64,000 nt of DNA, taken from NCBI GenBank assembly GCA_008508345.1, contig QNGE01001031.1, positions 50,951 through 114,950 of the forward strand, given 5' to 3'. The stretch's first letter is position 1. Each line of letters opens with the position of its first letter. A program made the position numbers and the translations under genes. This DNA comes from Paragonimus westermani (taxonomy: Eukaryota > Platyhelminthes > Trematoda > Plagiorchiida > Troglotrematidae). The notes below the pieces were generated by a model, which did not search any database, was not told where the DNA came from, and saw only the letters and a list, made by a program, of their open reading frames with translations. This document shows positions 22,600 through 35,800 of the stretch, one piece after another.

Positions 22600-23220
22600 T
22601 TGATATCTAGTCTGGCAGAGAAACCGTCGCTCTACGTCTATCAAGGGAGGCTTAAATCCAATCTAGGATTCCATTCACCAGACAACATAGTAGCACATTG
22701 GGCATATATACGGCATACAGTGTATGATCATGATGCTGCCTCGTGTGGTACTGCTGATCAAACTTCAACCGCTAGACTCGTATACAACAACTCGAACTGC
22801 TTGACGTTAGTCGGAATATTCCACACAGCAACCGGTGTAGCTCAGTGTGCAAGACCGACCGTTGGGAGCTGCGGAAGCAACTGTCAGAGGATCACGAGTC
22901 CTGGTGGGTAAAGTACACTGTCGAGATGGAACAAACCGTTGCTACCAGGACCTCTTCAAAGCTTTTCGATCTCATCTAGACAAGCGGTAGCAGGAAGCCA
23001 GATGTGGGTGAGGTAATCTGCGAAGCAGCAAGACAGTGGCTGCACAGGCCGAGTCTTTACAATCCGCCGTTCATACACAAGGCCTACAGTCTTCTGTGCA
23101 GGGAATGTTCAAAGTGTCCGTTTTCATCCATCGGTGTCTTTAAGACGTTAGCAGCTCGTGGTGAAAACAAATTATCAGCAATGGTGACGCTCGCCGACAT
23201 GTTTTTGGGATGGATGGACT
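22600..23220 (+). pseudogene. RTE fragment (linker between endonuclease and RT)
   Basis: Plus-strand frames give HWAYIRHTVYDHDAASCGT, then LRKQLSEDHESWWVKYTVEM and EQTVATRTSSKLFDLI, a stop, then SRKPDVGEVICEA. This is the typical helical linker of trematode RTE elements (LR.QL..D...WW......ME.A...GN..KLF.LIR..G.RK..VSE.I). It lies about 400 bp upstream of the PRPF31 start codon. Confidence 0.65.
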
Positions 23221-23634
23221 CTCTCGGCCCCTGAGTGTAATGATCCATCACACTGTTCTATGGGTTGACCACATCGTACGAATGCCAGCTTACCGGCCGT
23301 CAATTCAATAACTTGTTTGCGAATGTTGATTTAGTCTGAAGGCAACGTGTAACTTTGGCTGCGGATATGGACGCATTTACACTGAAGCATGCCTCAGTAA
23401 GGCGGTTCTAGATCTCTGACTAAGGTCTTACGGGCGATTTTTGATATGTCGCTCGTGTGGTGAATCTCTGTGTGCGTCGGGATAATTCACTCTCCATTTT
23501 CACCTTTTCCTCTTTATCTCCTGTAGGACCTTTCTCGCGTTGTATTCCTTGGCACATTTACCACTTCGTGGTTATTTCGTGTTATATGTGTGTAGAGTAA
23601 ATGCCTGTATTGTTATTTTAGCTATTGAAACACA

Positions 23635-23871
23635 ATGTCCTTAGCCGACGAACTATTAGCCGATTTGGACGATGCGGAAACTGCAGAAGAGCACATGTCA
23701 GATAGTGTCAATGGGGAGTTGGAGGATGTGAGCATGACACTGACTTCCAACGACTCTAGTATGTTACACATGGATGGAATCAATTCCTCTGTCTCGAACA
23801 AAATCAAATCAGTATCAACATTTTCCGACGCTCCAATTACTTGCTTTGCGAAGCTACGGAGTTCGGAAAAG
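23635..23871 (+). CDS. PRPF31: PRPF31 coding exon 1 (residues 1-79)
   Basis: It begins MSLADELLADLDDAE, nearly the same as the human start, so the ATG at 23635 is secure. The rest is Asp/Glu/Ser-rich and poorly conserved, as usual in this region. It ends FAKLRSSEK, followed by the donor G|GTGAGT. An untranslated leader lies upstream but its exons were not resolved. Confidence 0.95.
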
Positions 23872-26800
23872 GTGAGTGAACCCGAACGTTTTGGGCGGCC
23901 AATTGTTTGTGATGGTTCGGGACTTGTAATCCATGTTTGATTCAGCTAGTCTAAACTAAACTGCTTTGCGCACTGCTATGTAGGCAACCAACCAAAAGTA
24001 CTTTCTCCTATCTTCTGTGTCGCTCTTGAAAGAATAGTTTACTAGATTTGTGGTTTGTAAGCGTGCATGTGGCTTCTCAGTTCCTGCTGTCTACTGCGGT
24101 TGCGATGTAGCGCCGATGTATGAGTGTTGGTCGAGTGTACAACCCCTCAAACCCTAAATTTGGGGCATATAAGGTGTATTCTCATCCTGACTTCACTTTA
24201 ACTCAGTATTTTATGTCACCGTAAATATCAGTTCCCTAACTAACAGGCGGTTTTGTTATCGTGTCATTTCCTAAATAGGATGTCAAGTTCATTGTGCCTT
24301 TAAGAGTCACCGACTCGTGCGAAGGAAAGCGATAGGTTAGCACCTTCTTGTTCCATTCGAATCTTATTTGTCGGTAGCTGTTTTTTGAACTAAAAACAGT
24401 CAACTGTTCGTTCTGTTCATTCATTCTCTTGACTACTCCCGGTGTACTGGGATGGGCCTCTCTTGGTGAGTGACTGTATTGCTTCGTCCTTAGTACAACA
24501 ACTTGTACAAGTTTGAGCCAAAATTCAGCACTTACAATGGAAAAGTACTTTTTTCAGGGTTTAACTTCTGGATTAAAACCATCGACTGGGGTGAAATTTT
24601 TGCAGGCGCTCTAATTCCCATCGTTACTTTATAGACAGTAGTGGTGAATGCAGGCCCCCTTCAACTGACACGAATGGACGCAACGTTATTAAGTGTTGCA
24701 TATAATTCACTTGTGACATCAACTTTTCAGCCTTATGGTGTAAATGGTTCAAAGTGTGCAGTTATCTTCACTTAAATGAATGATCTGAGTAGTTTTACAG
24801 TAACAAACGGTGGTTTGGTGTGTGGTGTTTTCGCAATTTAAAAATATGATTATCGTAATGTTGTACGGTTGTACATTCAAATCCTGCCTGTTCCGTATGT
24901 TACTCGCAGTGCTAATGATGGAACACTCGGTTAGTGTGCATACAACGCAACGCTGAATTCACACAATTGCTCACCTTTCACGTGTTGTGTAGTACCTGAC
25001 AAACAGGAAAAATTACACCCCTCAAAAGTTCTCTCTATGATCCTTGTTCAGCTGGCTAGAGTTATGTCTGAGTTGGATCGTTTTTCGAAACAACTCAAAC
25101 GTGAGAAAATTCACGGACCGGTCGAGTCCGACCCAGAGTACCAATGCATCGTTGAGGCGAATAATCTGATGGTAGAAATTGACAACGAAATCAGTAAGTC
25201 AACTTTTCCGTTTTGTTGGTAATCGGCCATTCTCTTTTCATTGCCTGCATTTGGATGTCCTTCCACTTGAAGATGACTAGCAGCTGACACTGGTGTAACC
25301 CAACCACAGCGTTTTATTCCCAGGTGTGTACTTTTTGTTTGCTGTCGGGCTTGATTAATTTAAGTCATAGTCTGATAGTAAAGATTTGGGTTGAATACCA
25401 TTCACCACGTGAGATACCCGGAAGTTCTGATGACAATCGTGCACGGTCATGGCTATAATAAACTGGTCAACTAATTACCTTACACAGTCTGCGATGTTTG
25501 GGTCGCCTACTGTGCATATCAGCTGACCTTTTTCAACAAGGATTACTATTTACTGAGACCACCAATACTTGCTTAAAAGCGCGTAGTGATCAAGCCACAA
25601 CTTGATCACGAACTATGTTGACGGTTACACGTCACTGTTACCGTCAGATGTATAGGCGGTATGAGTGAGTGTACCAACTGAGAAGTCGTTCTGGCTGTTA
25701 ACTGTAACCACGTGTTGTGTTTCATGGGAGATGGACGTCGTAAGCGTATGATTTCCTACGTTAGATCTGCTCATTGTATGATGGTGGGTGCTACACTGCC
25801 TTCCACTATAGGTGCTAAACCTAGAAGAGAAAGCGGACTAATGTGGTTCATCACTAAGGGTCGCAACCGATTCTTATAATGGTTAATTAGAGCCGACCTC
25901 ATTAATATCGGCATGCATTGTCATTGAAGTTGTTTTTATTTCTGACCATGTACGAGGTGTGTCAAGCTTCGCTGTTAATGTCCTGAATTATTCATCAGGA
26001 GATCATTTCCTTTCGAAAGTGGTTAGTTAGGGAATTAAAAATAGTTCTTTTACGTTCCACATTCTGTTTCATCAAGTTGACATAATTCATGCGGTCCTCA
26101 AACTGTGTGACCGTTCAGGTGTCCTGACTTATCCTTTTCAAACAACGATAGCTTTCCTGTTCTGTTTTCTACTCTATGTAGTGTGTGTACTCTAATCACT
26201 TTATCGTACTGAGGCCGTAAAAGAGGGTTGACTTAGCACTGAACGGTGCATGCCGAAAAGTACATTTCCCGCCTGAGATGCTGTTTGAACAAAGTAGCTG
26301 ACAGTGATGAACGCGGTGAAGAACTATCTTGTCGATTGGCAGTCCGTGTGCCCACACAGTCACATCGGGGTTAGAATGACAAGACAATTTCTGCGTCAAC
26401 ACATTGTGGAACATTGAACAAGGGCAAGTCAAGTAGTGTCAATGTGGATGGTGTAAGTTCAAAATAATCACGCAAAGAAAATTCGTGTGTTTAAACGACA
26501 AGGATAAATATGGCAAAGATGTAGTTAGTAGTGCAATGAGAATGTACAACTAGCGTTGTGCGACACATTGGGCCATTTCAGTCTGGGATCGTGTTGTCCG
26601 ATACCATAGCTATGAAGTCTTGGCAGGTTACAGATTGCGCCCAACTAACGGATCTGTGCATGTCGAACCTGTCTATTTTCTCTTGGATAATCTGCTGTTT
26701 TCGAGCGTTTTTTGTCGGTTGAACGTGATTTATGAGAATTGGCGGTTTCTACAAATGAACGAAGTGTACATACCAGAAATTTTTTTGTTTGTAGCTCTCA

Positions 26801-29800
26801 GGTGTTCGTCTAGCACAAAGTGTGCCACCTTAGCATACACTAAATGCCTTATGGCATTAGTATATAAAACATTGATTTGGTATAGTAACAGTGTTTGTTG
26901 ATGTGAAGCGATTTTTTTGACCCCTCAGTGTCTTCGTTAGTTGTACTTCGACTATTAAAACGGGTCCGTTTGATGGAAGCCCTACCTATCCCGCTGTGCG
27001 AGATTGGCAGATGCCGTTTACCCGGTTGGGGGGGTTCGTGGTCATCCACACCGGTAATTGGGAACTCTCTGGTATGGTAGTTCGTTGCAGACAGTGACAC
27101 ACCAGTCCATATCCAAAATGTCGTTGACTATTCTTTTTCGCAAAACTTCATTGTTTCGTTCCCTCTCCTTGCTCTTCTTCTTACATTTACGCTTATTTAT
27201 CACTTTGTGCATCACTGTCAAGGCCAATCGTAGCCCGAGACACAATACCCATGAGTACAGTTCGAAATTGAAAATGGTGAATCAGGAAGGATGTTCACAC
27301 AGATGAGCCGATCGTGTGGGCGGTCTTGTACACCGCTTGGCTGGTTCCGTTGGTTGCTGTCTCCCACATAGTCACCTCGCTGTCTGACACCACATATTGA
27401 GCAGATAGTTTATGCGGTCATCTGTTTATGTGTGTTGTCGCGCGAATGTCCCCTAACCGCAATTAGGTTCAAGGGTGGAAACGTACCGTATATCCAGAAG
27501 GTGGGTCTTATGTACAACGTATATCTTGTTTACCAAGCACACGCTTGCGTAAATGGGATGTGGTAGCGGCGTGCAACTTCAAATTTGTTCATACGGGAGT
27601 TCTGACGTTGTACAGCTCTCGACCGTGTCGGATTAGAGAACAATGTCTGCTCACCACTTCAACATAACTGAGTCCGTCGACGCGGTGGTATGTGCTCCTT
27701 CTAGGCTACATCTCTCAGCTTCATCACATCACCGCCCTAACTACCCTGTTCCACGATCGATCGCACTTGACTGCTGGTGAATATCTCAACGGCTAATGCG
27801 CAGCATAGATGGGCATGACTGCAACCGACAGATCATCGGTAGTAACTGAGCTTTGTGACCGCTGTTTTCAAATTCTGTCGCATCGCTTTTGAACAGCGTC
27901 GTGATGATCTAAAGCTGTGTAGCGAAAATTCCAAACGGCATTTGGAATTCCTCAGTTACTGTGATCGCATTGTTGAGTCATGTTATTCTGTTTTACGTCC
28001 ATAAGTTTCACCCTGCTAGGCTTTCAAACTCCCAAGTGGTGTCCACATAAAGGCAAGTCGTTCTGCAGAATGATGTGGGACAATTCATTGATGAAATCGT
28101 TCAACTCGAGCGTCTTTTTTCTTAGAGTAATTCTGGGTGTCTACATTAGCGGATAGGGTGTCTCGACATCTCTGAAAGATAACTTAATTTTAACGTCTGT
28201 TAAGCTATCACATAACCCCGCTGTGATTTCTTCATGAATGCTATACTGTGTCAGTACCTTGGAGTTAAGGGAATGGCATATTTTAAATTTCTCACTATGG
28301 CTTTGACATTAAAGGTGTAGTGTACTTTCGACCGCACATGTGAGCCCACTAGACCTGAATTTTCTGCTTAGTACCCACATGATGGCAAAACGTGAGATTA
28401 TCCACCGTCTATGGTGGGTTGCCTACAATAGCGAACGTAGCAGTGGGACTGTTTCAATGTCATAGCATCTCTTTCCAATTTGAAGGTGCCAGGTGCATTT
28501 TATGCAAATCAACCCGATTATTGTTCTGGCGTGGTCCGCATGTCTTGGGCAGAGGGATTAAGTTAGGCAGCGTCATGTGCATGTTGAGGGTCACCCATCA
28601 GTGTGGAGAGAAGAATCTCAGCACCAAGCTCACTGGATTCCTCGAGTGCACCTTCTAGAATGCCATCTATGACTAAATTGAACAAGAAGGACGAAAGTGA
28701 ACACTCCTGACGGACCACTAGAAGTGATGCACACCTCTATAAGCCCCTGCCCTGTTTTCAGAGTGGTCGTACAACGACTTACCAGGTTCACAAATTTATC
28801 TGGAACCCCCGTTGCAAAAAAGTCAGTTCCAATCCAATCACAACTTCATGTACTGTTGCTTAAATGTATTAGGCTGCTTCATATCTTCATGTATATGCTA
28901 GTCGGATAGATCATATTTATTAAGCCTACGTTCATGACCTCAAGTGCACTGTTTGTTAGATCGTACCCCTAAGGAAGTTTACTCATTATTGCTTAATCGC
29001 GAAATTCGTCAACTTTATACACATGGTCCAATAAATATGACTTTTTCAAATGCGCAGGCGATACTATTGAGCGTGACCACTGATCAAAGGGTAAAAAGAG
29101 AACTGGAGAGTCAGTCAGCATGGATTAGCTGGATCGAGCCTGAAGGTAATAAGGAACACATCTGCTGCTCACAGCTTGTTGCACGTCAATTTCTACATTG
29201 TCTGATACCCACTCACCCTGGTTGAATAGGATAGTGCGTTCTTGCTGTTGTTGCCTCTCGATACCGACCGAGATTACATGACTTCATTCATCCACTCACC
29301 ATTTCACTCGACCCGGTACAGTATGGCTGAGGTGGGTGAGATTATCAACAAAGATCCGAAATATTAGTACTGGTTTAAAGAGCTATGACAAATTGACGAA
29401 CCAGGATTGTTTTTGCTGAAAGTCAGGTTAAAGTGTACGCGCGAAGACTCAAGGACGAGCGATTTAGCAGTGATATAGGGATTATCATAAATCGAGGCGA
29501 TGTTGGTTCAGTACTTTTATGACCTGCCATTCGATCAACTGGAATTGGTTTGTCTGAATCATGCCGCCGAAAATATGAATGATTGCGTCTGTAAGTATTT
29601 TTACGGTCAATATTTTCAATCTAGAATGACTAGACAGTTCGGGATGGTGATGATGATGTTACGGGGCGATAAGACTGTCTGTTGGAGTTCAGTTTGCATT
29701 ACGTTGAAGACACTGCCTGTTTCGAACCAGATTCATAGTGAGTTCCTTACTCATCTTTACTTCGATCTTCACGACACTCGGGATGTGGTACGTCATCACA

Positions 29801-32800
29801 CAGAACGTTTATACGTACGGCAGGCTTGTGGAAAAATGAATATGATTTGACGAGGCTCATCTGGTCAAACTGTGTTCGTATGTTAGTGCAGTTGCATAAA
29901 ATGTTGACTCGTACTCTTCTTTGCAATAGCCGCGAACGGGCCACCCCGTGTCCACTGATCCTCTTAGTTTTTGATATCCATCAATATAAGGTGTACATAC
30001 GTGAATTAAGCCAACTGAGTGGTGGGGACCATAATTTGTTCAAGAATACATGCTCGGATAGAGGCACGAAACTGACATCAGATAGTTATCAGTAGAATAA
30101 GAACTGGGAATTACATTCTGTCCGTGTATATTTTTGTTAGTGTTCATTAAAAGGAGTGCATTGTGTAAAATAGTGAGCGGTGAAAGATTCGGCTATCCTA
30201 AAAAGACCAGTTTCGCTTTTTCGGGACTGTTTTTCTTGTTTGAGCCCGTTTGAAATTATTTTCCCTTCAGATATTATTCATAAATATGTGCGCGATCTCT
30301 ATTCACGGCGATTCCCGGAGCTAGAGTCGTTGGTTCCAGGATGTTTGGACTATTTGAAGATGGTCTTGGTAAGTGACATCTGTTAACTGCAACACAGCAT
30401 CAACACCTTTTTAGTGTTCATTAAATTGTAAGCCGTACATTTCTTTGTCCCTTTTATTTCAATTTCGTATACCCTAAGTATGGTTTTGTACTACCTTGAA
30501 ATCGAGCTGTAACGCGTACTTGATAGAATCACGTCTTACTACCAGATGCGGACGACGGATCGATGTCGGTGAAACGAAATGTCAGCGTCAGCTAACCTAA
30601 AATGACGTCAGCAAAACGATTCGTCCATGTGTTAAAGGTTGGAGTCTGTAGTGAAAACGGTGATTGAATACGGTACTAAACGGAACAACAATAAAATACC
30701 AATTTAACAAACCTCGTGAAATTCTAATCTGCAGAGAAAAAGTACGCTGAATAATGTCTGGTGTCAAACTGATATTAAACGGTGTCACCAACACAATCTG
30801 AAGTAATGTGACAATCAGATCGAAAACAGGGTCAATACCTATAAGATGAACTGTTTACAAAAGATAATTTGGCCGTACGAAACTAAGTCAGGCAAGTCCA
30901 GTGAAAAGTGAGCCGATTGATTGATGATTTAATAGACCAATACGAAATGGAAGATAGTCTTAGGAGATAGGATAACATGCATGCCGGCCATTTTTACTCG
31001 GAATGCCTGTAACACTTGCGGATCAAGCTTGGAGCAATGTGAAGACACCGGAGGACAAAGTGTTTCCGAAATAGAGGTTCCAGCAACAGTCCTGTAAAAG
31101 GAAACAACACACACACATCGTTTGGCTTACTAGATGAGGCCCATATCTACACTCCGGTTAGACTAATGTCCAAGACGGACAACACTGAACGGCAAGTCTT
31201 ACTCGTGGATATTGCAATCGTTCGTCGTACTTGGAGCGGAGTCGTCTTCGAAAATGTTCGCCTAGTCTCACAAGAGTTTCATTCTATACAAGCGCGTTTA
31301 GAAACAGGCAGTCGAAACTGGGAAAACACAAGGCACCGCATAACGGTTCCAACCGCTCGCAAACGTAACGGCTAGTCTCGATCAAATCAAACTGACTCAT
31401 ATCGGCAACCACATGAACTGAACACCCTAGTGAGTAAAACTGTCTACTCAAATACCCCTATTTTTGCACGTTCATAAGTGGGTGTGACGTGTTTTGTCCC
31501 GTTCACCGATAGCCTTTTATCACGAAATCCATGTGGTGATTCATGTGGTCTTGCCTGCTTTAGAACCTCTCAATTTTTTTACTGATTCACCCACTGGTTT
31601 ATAAACAAATCGCCGCTAATCAAAACAGTATTACGAAGTGTTCTCGAACAGTGAATAAACAGCCGACTTCGAACATATTCCGTGAATACCTTCAGCTGAG
31701 CTCAGCTCCTCGACTTAAGTATTACTTTGGGGCGAGCTTATGCTACATGATTCATGCCTAGGACTTTTAGACTTGACCACGTACCGACTTTACGTCGACC
31801 TCCCAAGTGTGTCAGTCGTGCTGACCACACGGCGGCGGTTGCTCATTACAGCCTCACGTTTTCTAATGGTTATGTGGGATTGATAGATACTGACAGATGT
31901 CTCAAACCAGTGCCGCAACAATTGACGTGATCCGTGCTCATACTGGTGGTGTAATGCTTGGTGGTCGATGTTGTTAACACTAAGTCTTGCTTGGCGATAA
32001 GAAAAACTGGTCGTGAATGTCTAGTATGGTGGCTCACAGCGTTTACAAGTAACGGGGAACAGTTTTTTACGTGATATTCACGGTGAAACACTAGTCACAG
32101 AATCATCCCTCAGGCTGCATTTATCGGTTCTTCATATTTTTGTGTACAGCAATCTGCCCGTTTGATTTATTATGTACGTCTTTCAGAAGAGAACTGCTAG
32201 ACGGGAGTTGTGTAGATAGTTCGGCTTCGAGGTCATGTACACTTGGTCCATAAACTCTGTAGAGCAGACACACGTAGTCTGTTGCGTATCCTGATTGCAA
32301 GCCTAGAAAACGTCGTAACCATACGCTGGTTTAGCATGGTCGGCCATAACCAGTCAAGGGGATAAGACAAGGTCATAAGGAAGTCAGTAGGAGACGAGGA
32401 AAGTTCCATAAATAAGAATGACAATTTACAATATGGCTTTGGTAAGTGAAATGACCTTAACAGACTTACGAGCACTTCTAGGCGGTTGGTGCATTTTCGT
32501 AACCCGGCTTTATCAAGAATACAGCCCCACGGCGTTTTCGTTCATCAGGATGTGTAAGACGGTGTGTTACAAAATTTTTCTACGTGTTGACAATAGTTAC
32601 GTTGCTTGTCGTTTCAAAAATGACTAAGTGTACATTTGAACACAATGCTCCTTATCAGGTTTTGGGAAACGAGATTTTGGAGCGCTCGAAACAAACCGAC
32701 CTGTTAGCTTCTTTTCTCACTCCGGCCACGATCATGGTGGTCTCCGTGACCGCATCGACAACACAAGGTTCTCCACTTGATGCGGATCAGCTTCAACGTA

Positions 32801-35800
32801 TCACCGATGCGTGTACCATGGCTATCGAGCTGCAGGAGATGCGTGTCACTACGCTTACATACGTCGAGTCACGTATGTCTTTCTTCGCTCCCAATACGAG
32901 CATTTTGGTGGGTGCCTCGACCGCGGCAAAACTGATGGGTACGCGTTTCTATGTTTATCACACTCTCTGATCGATCAGCCACAGAGTTTATATCTCGTCC
33001 ATCGTTCCACAGTTTCCATTTCCGTGTTTAGGGATGAGTGGTTGAATAATTGCTCAGCAATCTACGAATCCCTAGATCACTTTCTTACAGATTATCTAAC
33101 ATGTTAAATGCACTGCCTACAGAAATTGATGGTGCATACTTCACACTCATTGATATAACAAGATATAGATATGTGTCTGGCTGTGTAACATGAATTTGGC
33201 CGCTGAAAATAGAAAACGCACCCCGATCATCCTTACCTGCTTATCAATGTCCGTATTCAAAACATTGCTTTGAGACGGTCGATCAAGAACAGCCGATGTG
33301 TGACAGGAGTGTTCAGCGGAGAAAAACGGATCACTGACTCACTCAATATATTTGTGTTATACAGCCTTGAAATGCCAATTATCCCTCAAAGACTGATTTA
33401 GTTGCTTGATTTAATCCTGGGTCACGAATTACCTTAGGTTGCTCGTTGGCTGTTCTATCGAAAACGGCGGACTGTGGAAAATGAAACAGGGACCTGTATA
33501 TTCATTACTAAAGAGATCGTCGTCAACCTATGTAGTCCGTGACGACGATGACACCTGGGCGCATTTATTACGTGAACTTGTGAACAGTGTTTCCGTATAG
33601 TTGCAAGACGTGGCCACTAAGTTTGGATGTTGTTTATTGTCTTGAACTACTCGACGATCGCTGTGTACGTCCAACCGCACAAATCAGTTGGCATTGGTAG
33701 ATAAACAACGGTGGAGTTAGAAAGTGGACGTTTTTAGTTATGGTCAACTTAGTTTGCTCGGTCGTCCCTTAAAGATGCATAACTTAGGACGGCTAGATCG
33801 TGTCTTAAGTATTTCGGTTGATCGTCTCACATTAAGCCCTCCTTTGCCGATTCCGGAGGCAACTGATATTGTGCGCGAAGGTCTTAAAGGCAGTTACCAC
33901 AGTGGGTTAGCCAAAGTAAGCCAGGTTCATTCTTCAGGTTGGAGCTCTGATGACTCACAGGGCCCGTGGTTAGAGTAATCAGTGAGAATACTGACTAGCT
34001 GGGTTCATTGGCGTGAATATTGAATATAGCTGATTTGTGTATGAACTGTGTGCAGTTACTTAAGTGGAGCATCGAAATATGTCTTGGTAATGCCTTCTTA
34101 TTTGTACACTCAGCTCGGTTTTTGTATTTAAGTTGCTTTTGCTTCGGGAAACGTCGGTAGACTCTTCAACTTTATCCGTGCTATTGGTCTCAGGCGACCA
34201 TTCGTCAGTGAAGCCAGACAAACGGCACACTCATCAATCATAAGTCCAAAAGTCTATAGCGGTGGGCGGAACACATTGGGGGTCAATTTGGCTGGTCTCC
34301 TGCTTCTACTGTGTTGCCGCCACAAACTTGTAATGTAGCACCCTTGTCGGAAGATTTGGTACCACCCATTACGAGAGCCGCAATTGCATTGCGGCTCCCA
34401 AACGTAATAGGGCTATTAGCGCAGCTGATCTCGTGCCGGTACTTTTTAAAGAAGGTAGAGTGGAGGTGTTAGTAGAGGCGTTGACTCAATCGTTTCGATT
34501 TACGTGGACAATGGAGACCATCCCTCCATACTGGGATCAATCGACAATAGTTCCTATATTTAAGAAAGGTATCAGGGGCTGCTTTGAAAACCACAGGAGA
34601 ATCAGCTTAAACTCAGTCATTACTAGGGCTCCGGTATCCATTATACTTCGTCGACTCACTGCTGCTCGGAAGGCAAATATTAGGGAAGAGCAGATAAGGT
34701 TTCGCCTTGGGCGGGAATATATAAATCACATTTTTACTCTTCGTCAAATTCTAGAGTAGCGTCATGTGTACCGCCGGTCAACATTTGCCGTATTTCTCGC
34801 CTATAAAGGTGTGTTCGATTCGGTGGATCGATCTGCACTTTTAGAGTCGTTTAAAGGCGGGAGTGTACTGATCAAGTATGTGAGCATACTGTCAGCATAC
34901 TGTCGGCTCAAGTTAGTGTTTACGGTAAACTGTCTAACAGTTTTAGAACTAGTAGCGGCGTACATCAAGAGTGTCCGCTTTTACCACTTTGGTTTAATTT
35001 TGTCACAGACGAAATAATGAAGAATCCTCTACGATACTCGAAAGATGTCGGCGTGGACCTCCTACCTGATGGAAGACTGACTGATCTTGGTTATGTTGAC
35101 GATAAGGTGTTGCTGTTTGATAACTCTCAAGCAGTACAAACGGTGCTAGACACTCGCGTTCTGCTGGATATTTCGGAATGCGCTTTGCAGCCTCAAAATG
35201 CACAGTGGTCCTGCTAGATTGCAGTGATTACTTAGATTTAATGTTAAATAATGAAGCCATGGAGTTTGTTGACCGGTTTGAACACCTGGAAAGATGCGCC
35301 GGCGGCGGCGGAGGGGTAGGGAGCGAAGTAGAAATGCGTGTCTTTAAGGTCAGGGCGATGTTCGCTAATCTGGGGCACCTATGGCGACAAAGAGATATCG
35401 CTGAAGCTTAAGGGTCGCTCATACCAAACAACCGTGAGGGCTGTATTACTTTGCCTAGCGAAACTTGGCCTCTCAGCGTAGATGTGAACCGTCTTCAGGT
35501 ATTTGACCACCGATGTTTGTATTCAATAGCTCTTATCGAGTGGCGCAGGTTATTAAGTAAAGAGGAGATTAAGGAACTAGTGTTTGGCACTGGTTGGCAA
35601 ATGAGTTCTTTGGTTCGGTCCTTACATTTGCACAGACCTAGATGGTTAGGTCATTGTGATCCTCGTACTTCCTCGTACTTGACTTTAAACCTCCCACGCA
35701 AGTAATAAGGAGAAGACGTGGCACTGGTAGCAGTAAGCAAGTGTTATTCATTAATTGAGACGCCGAATTTATGGATGTACAACAGTACTAAAGAAAACAC

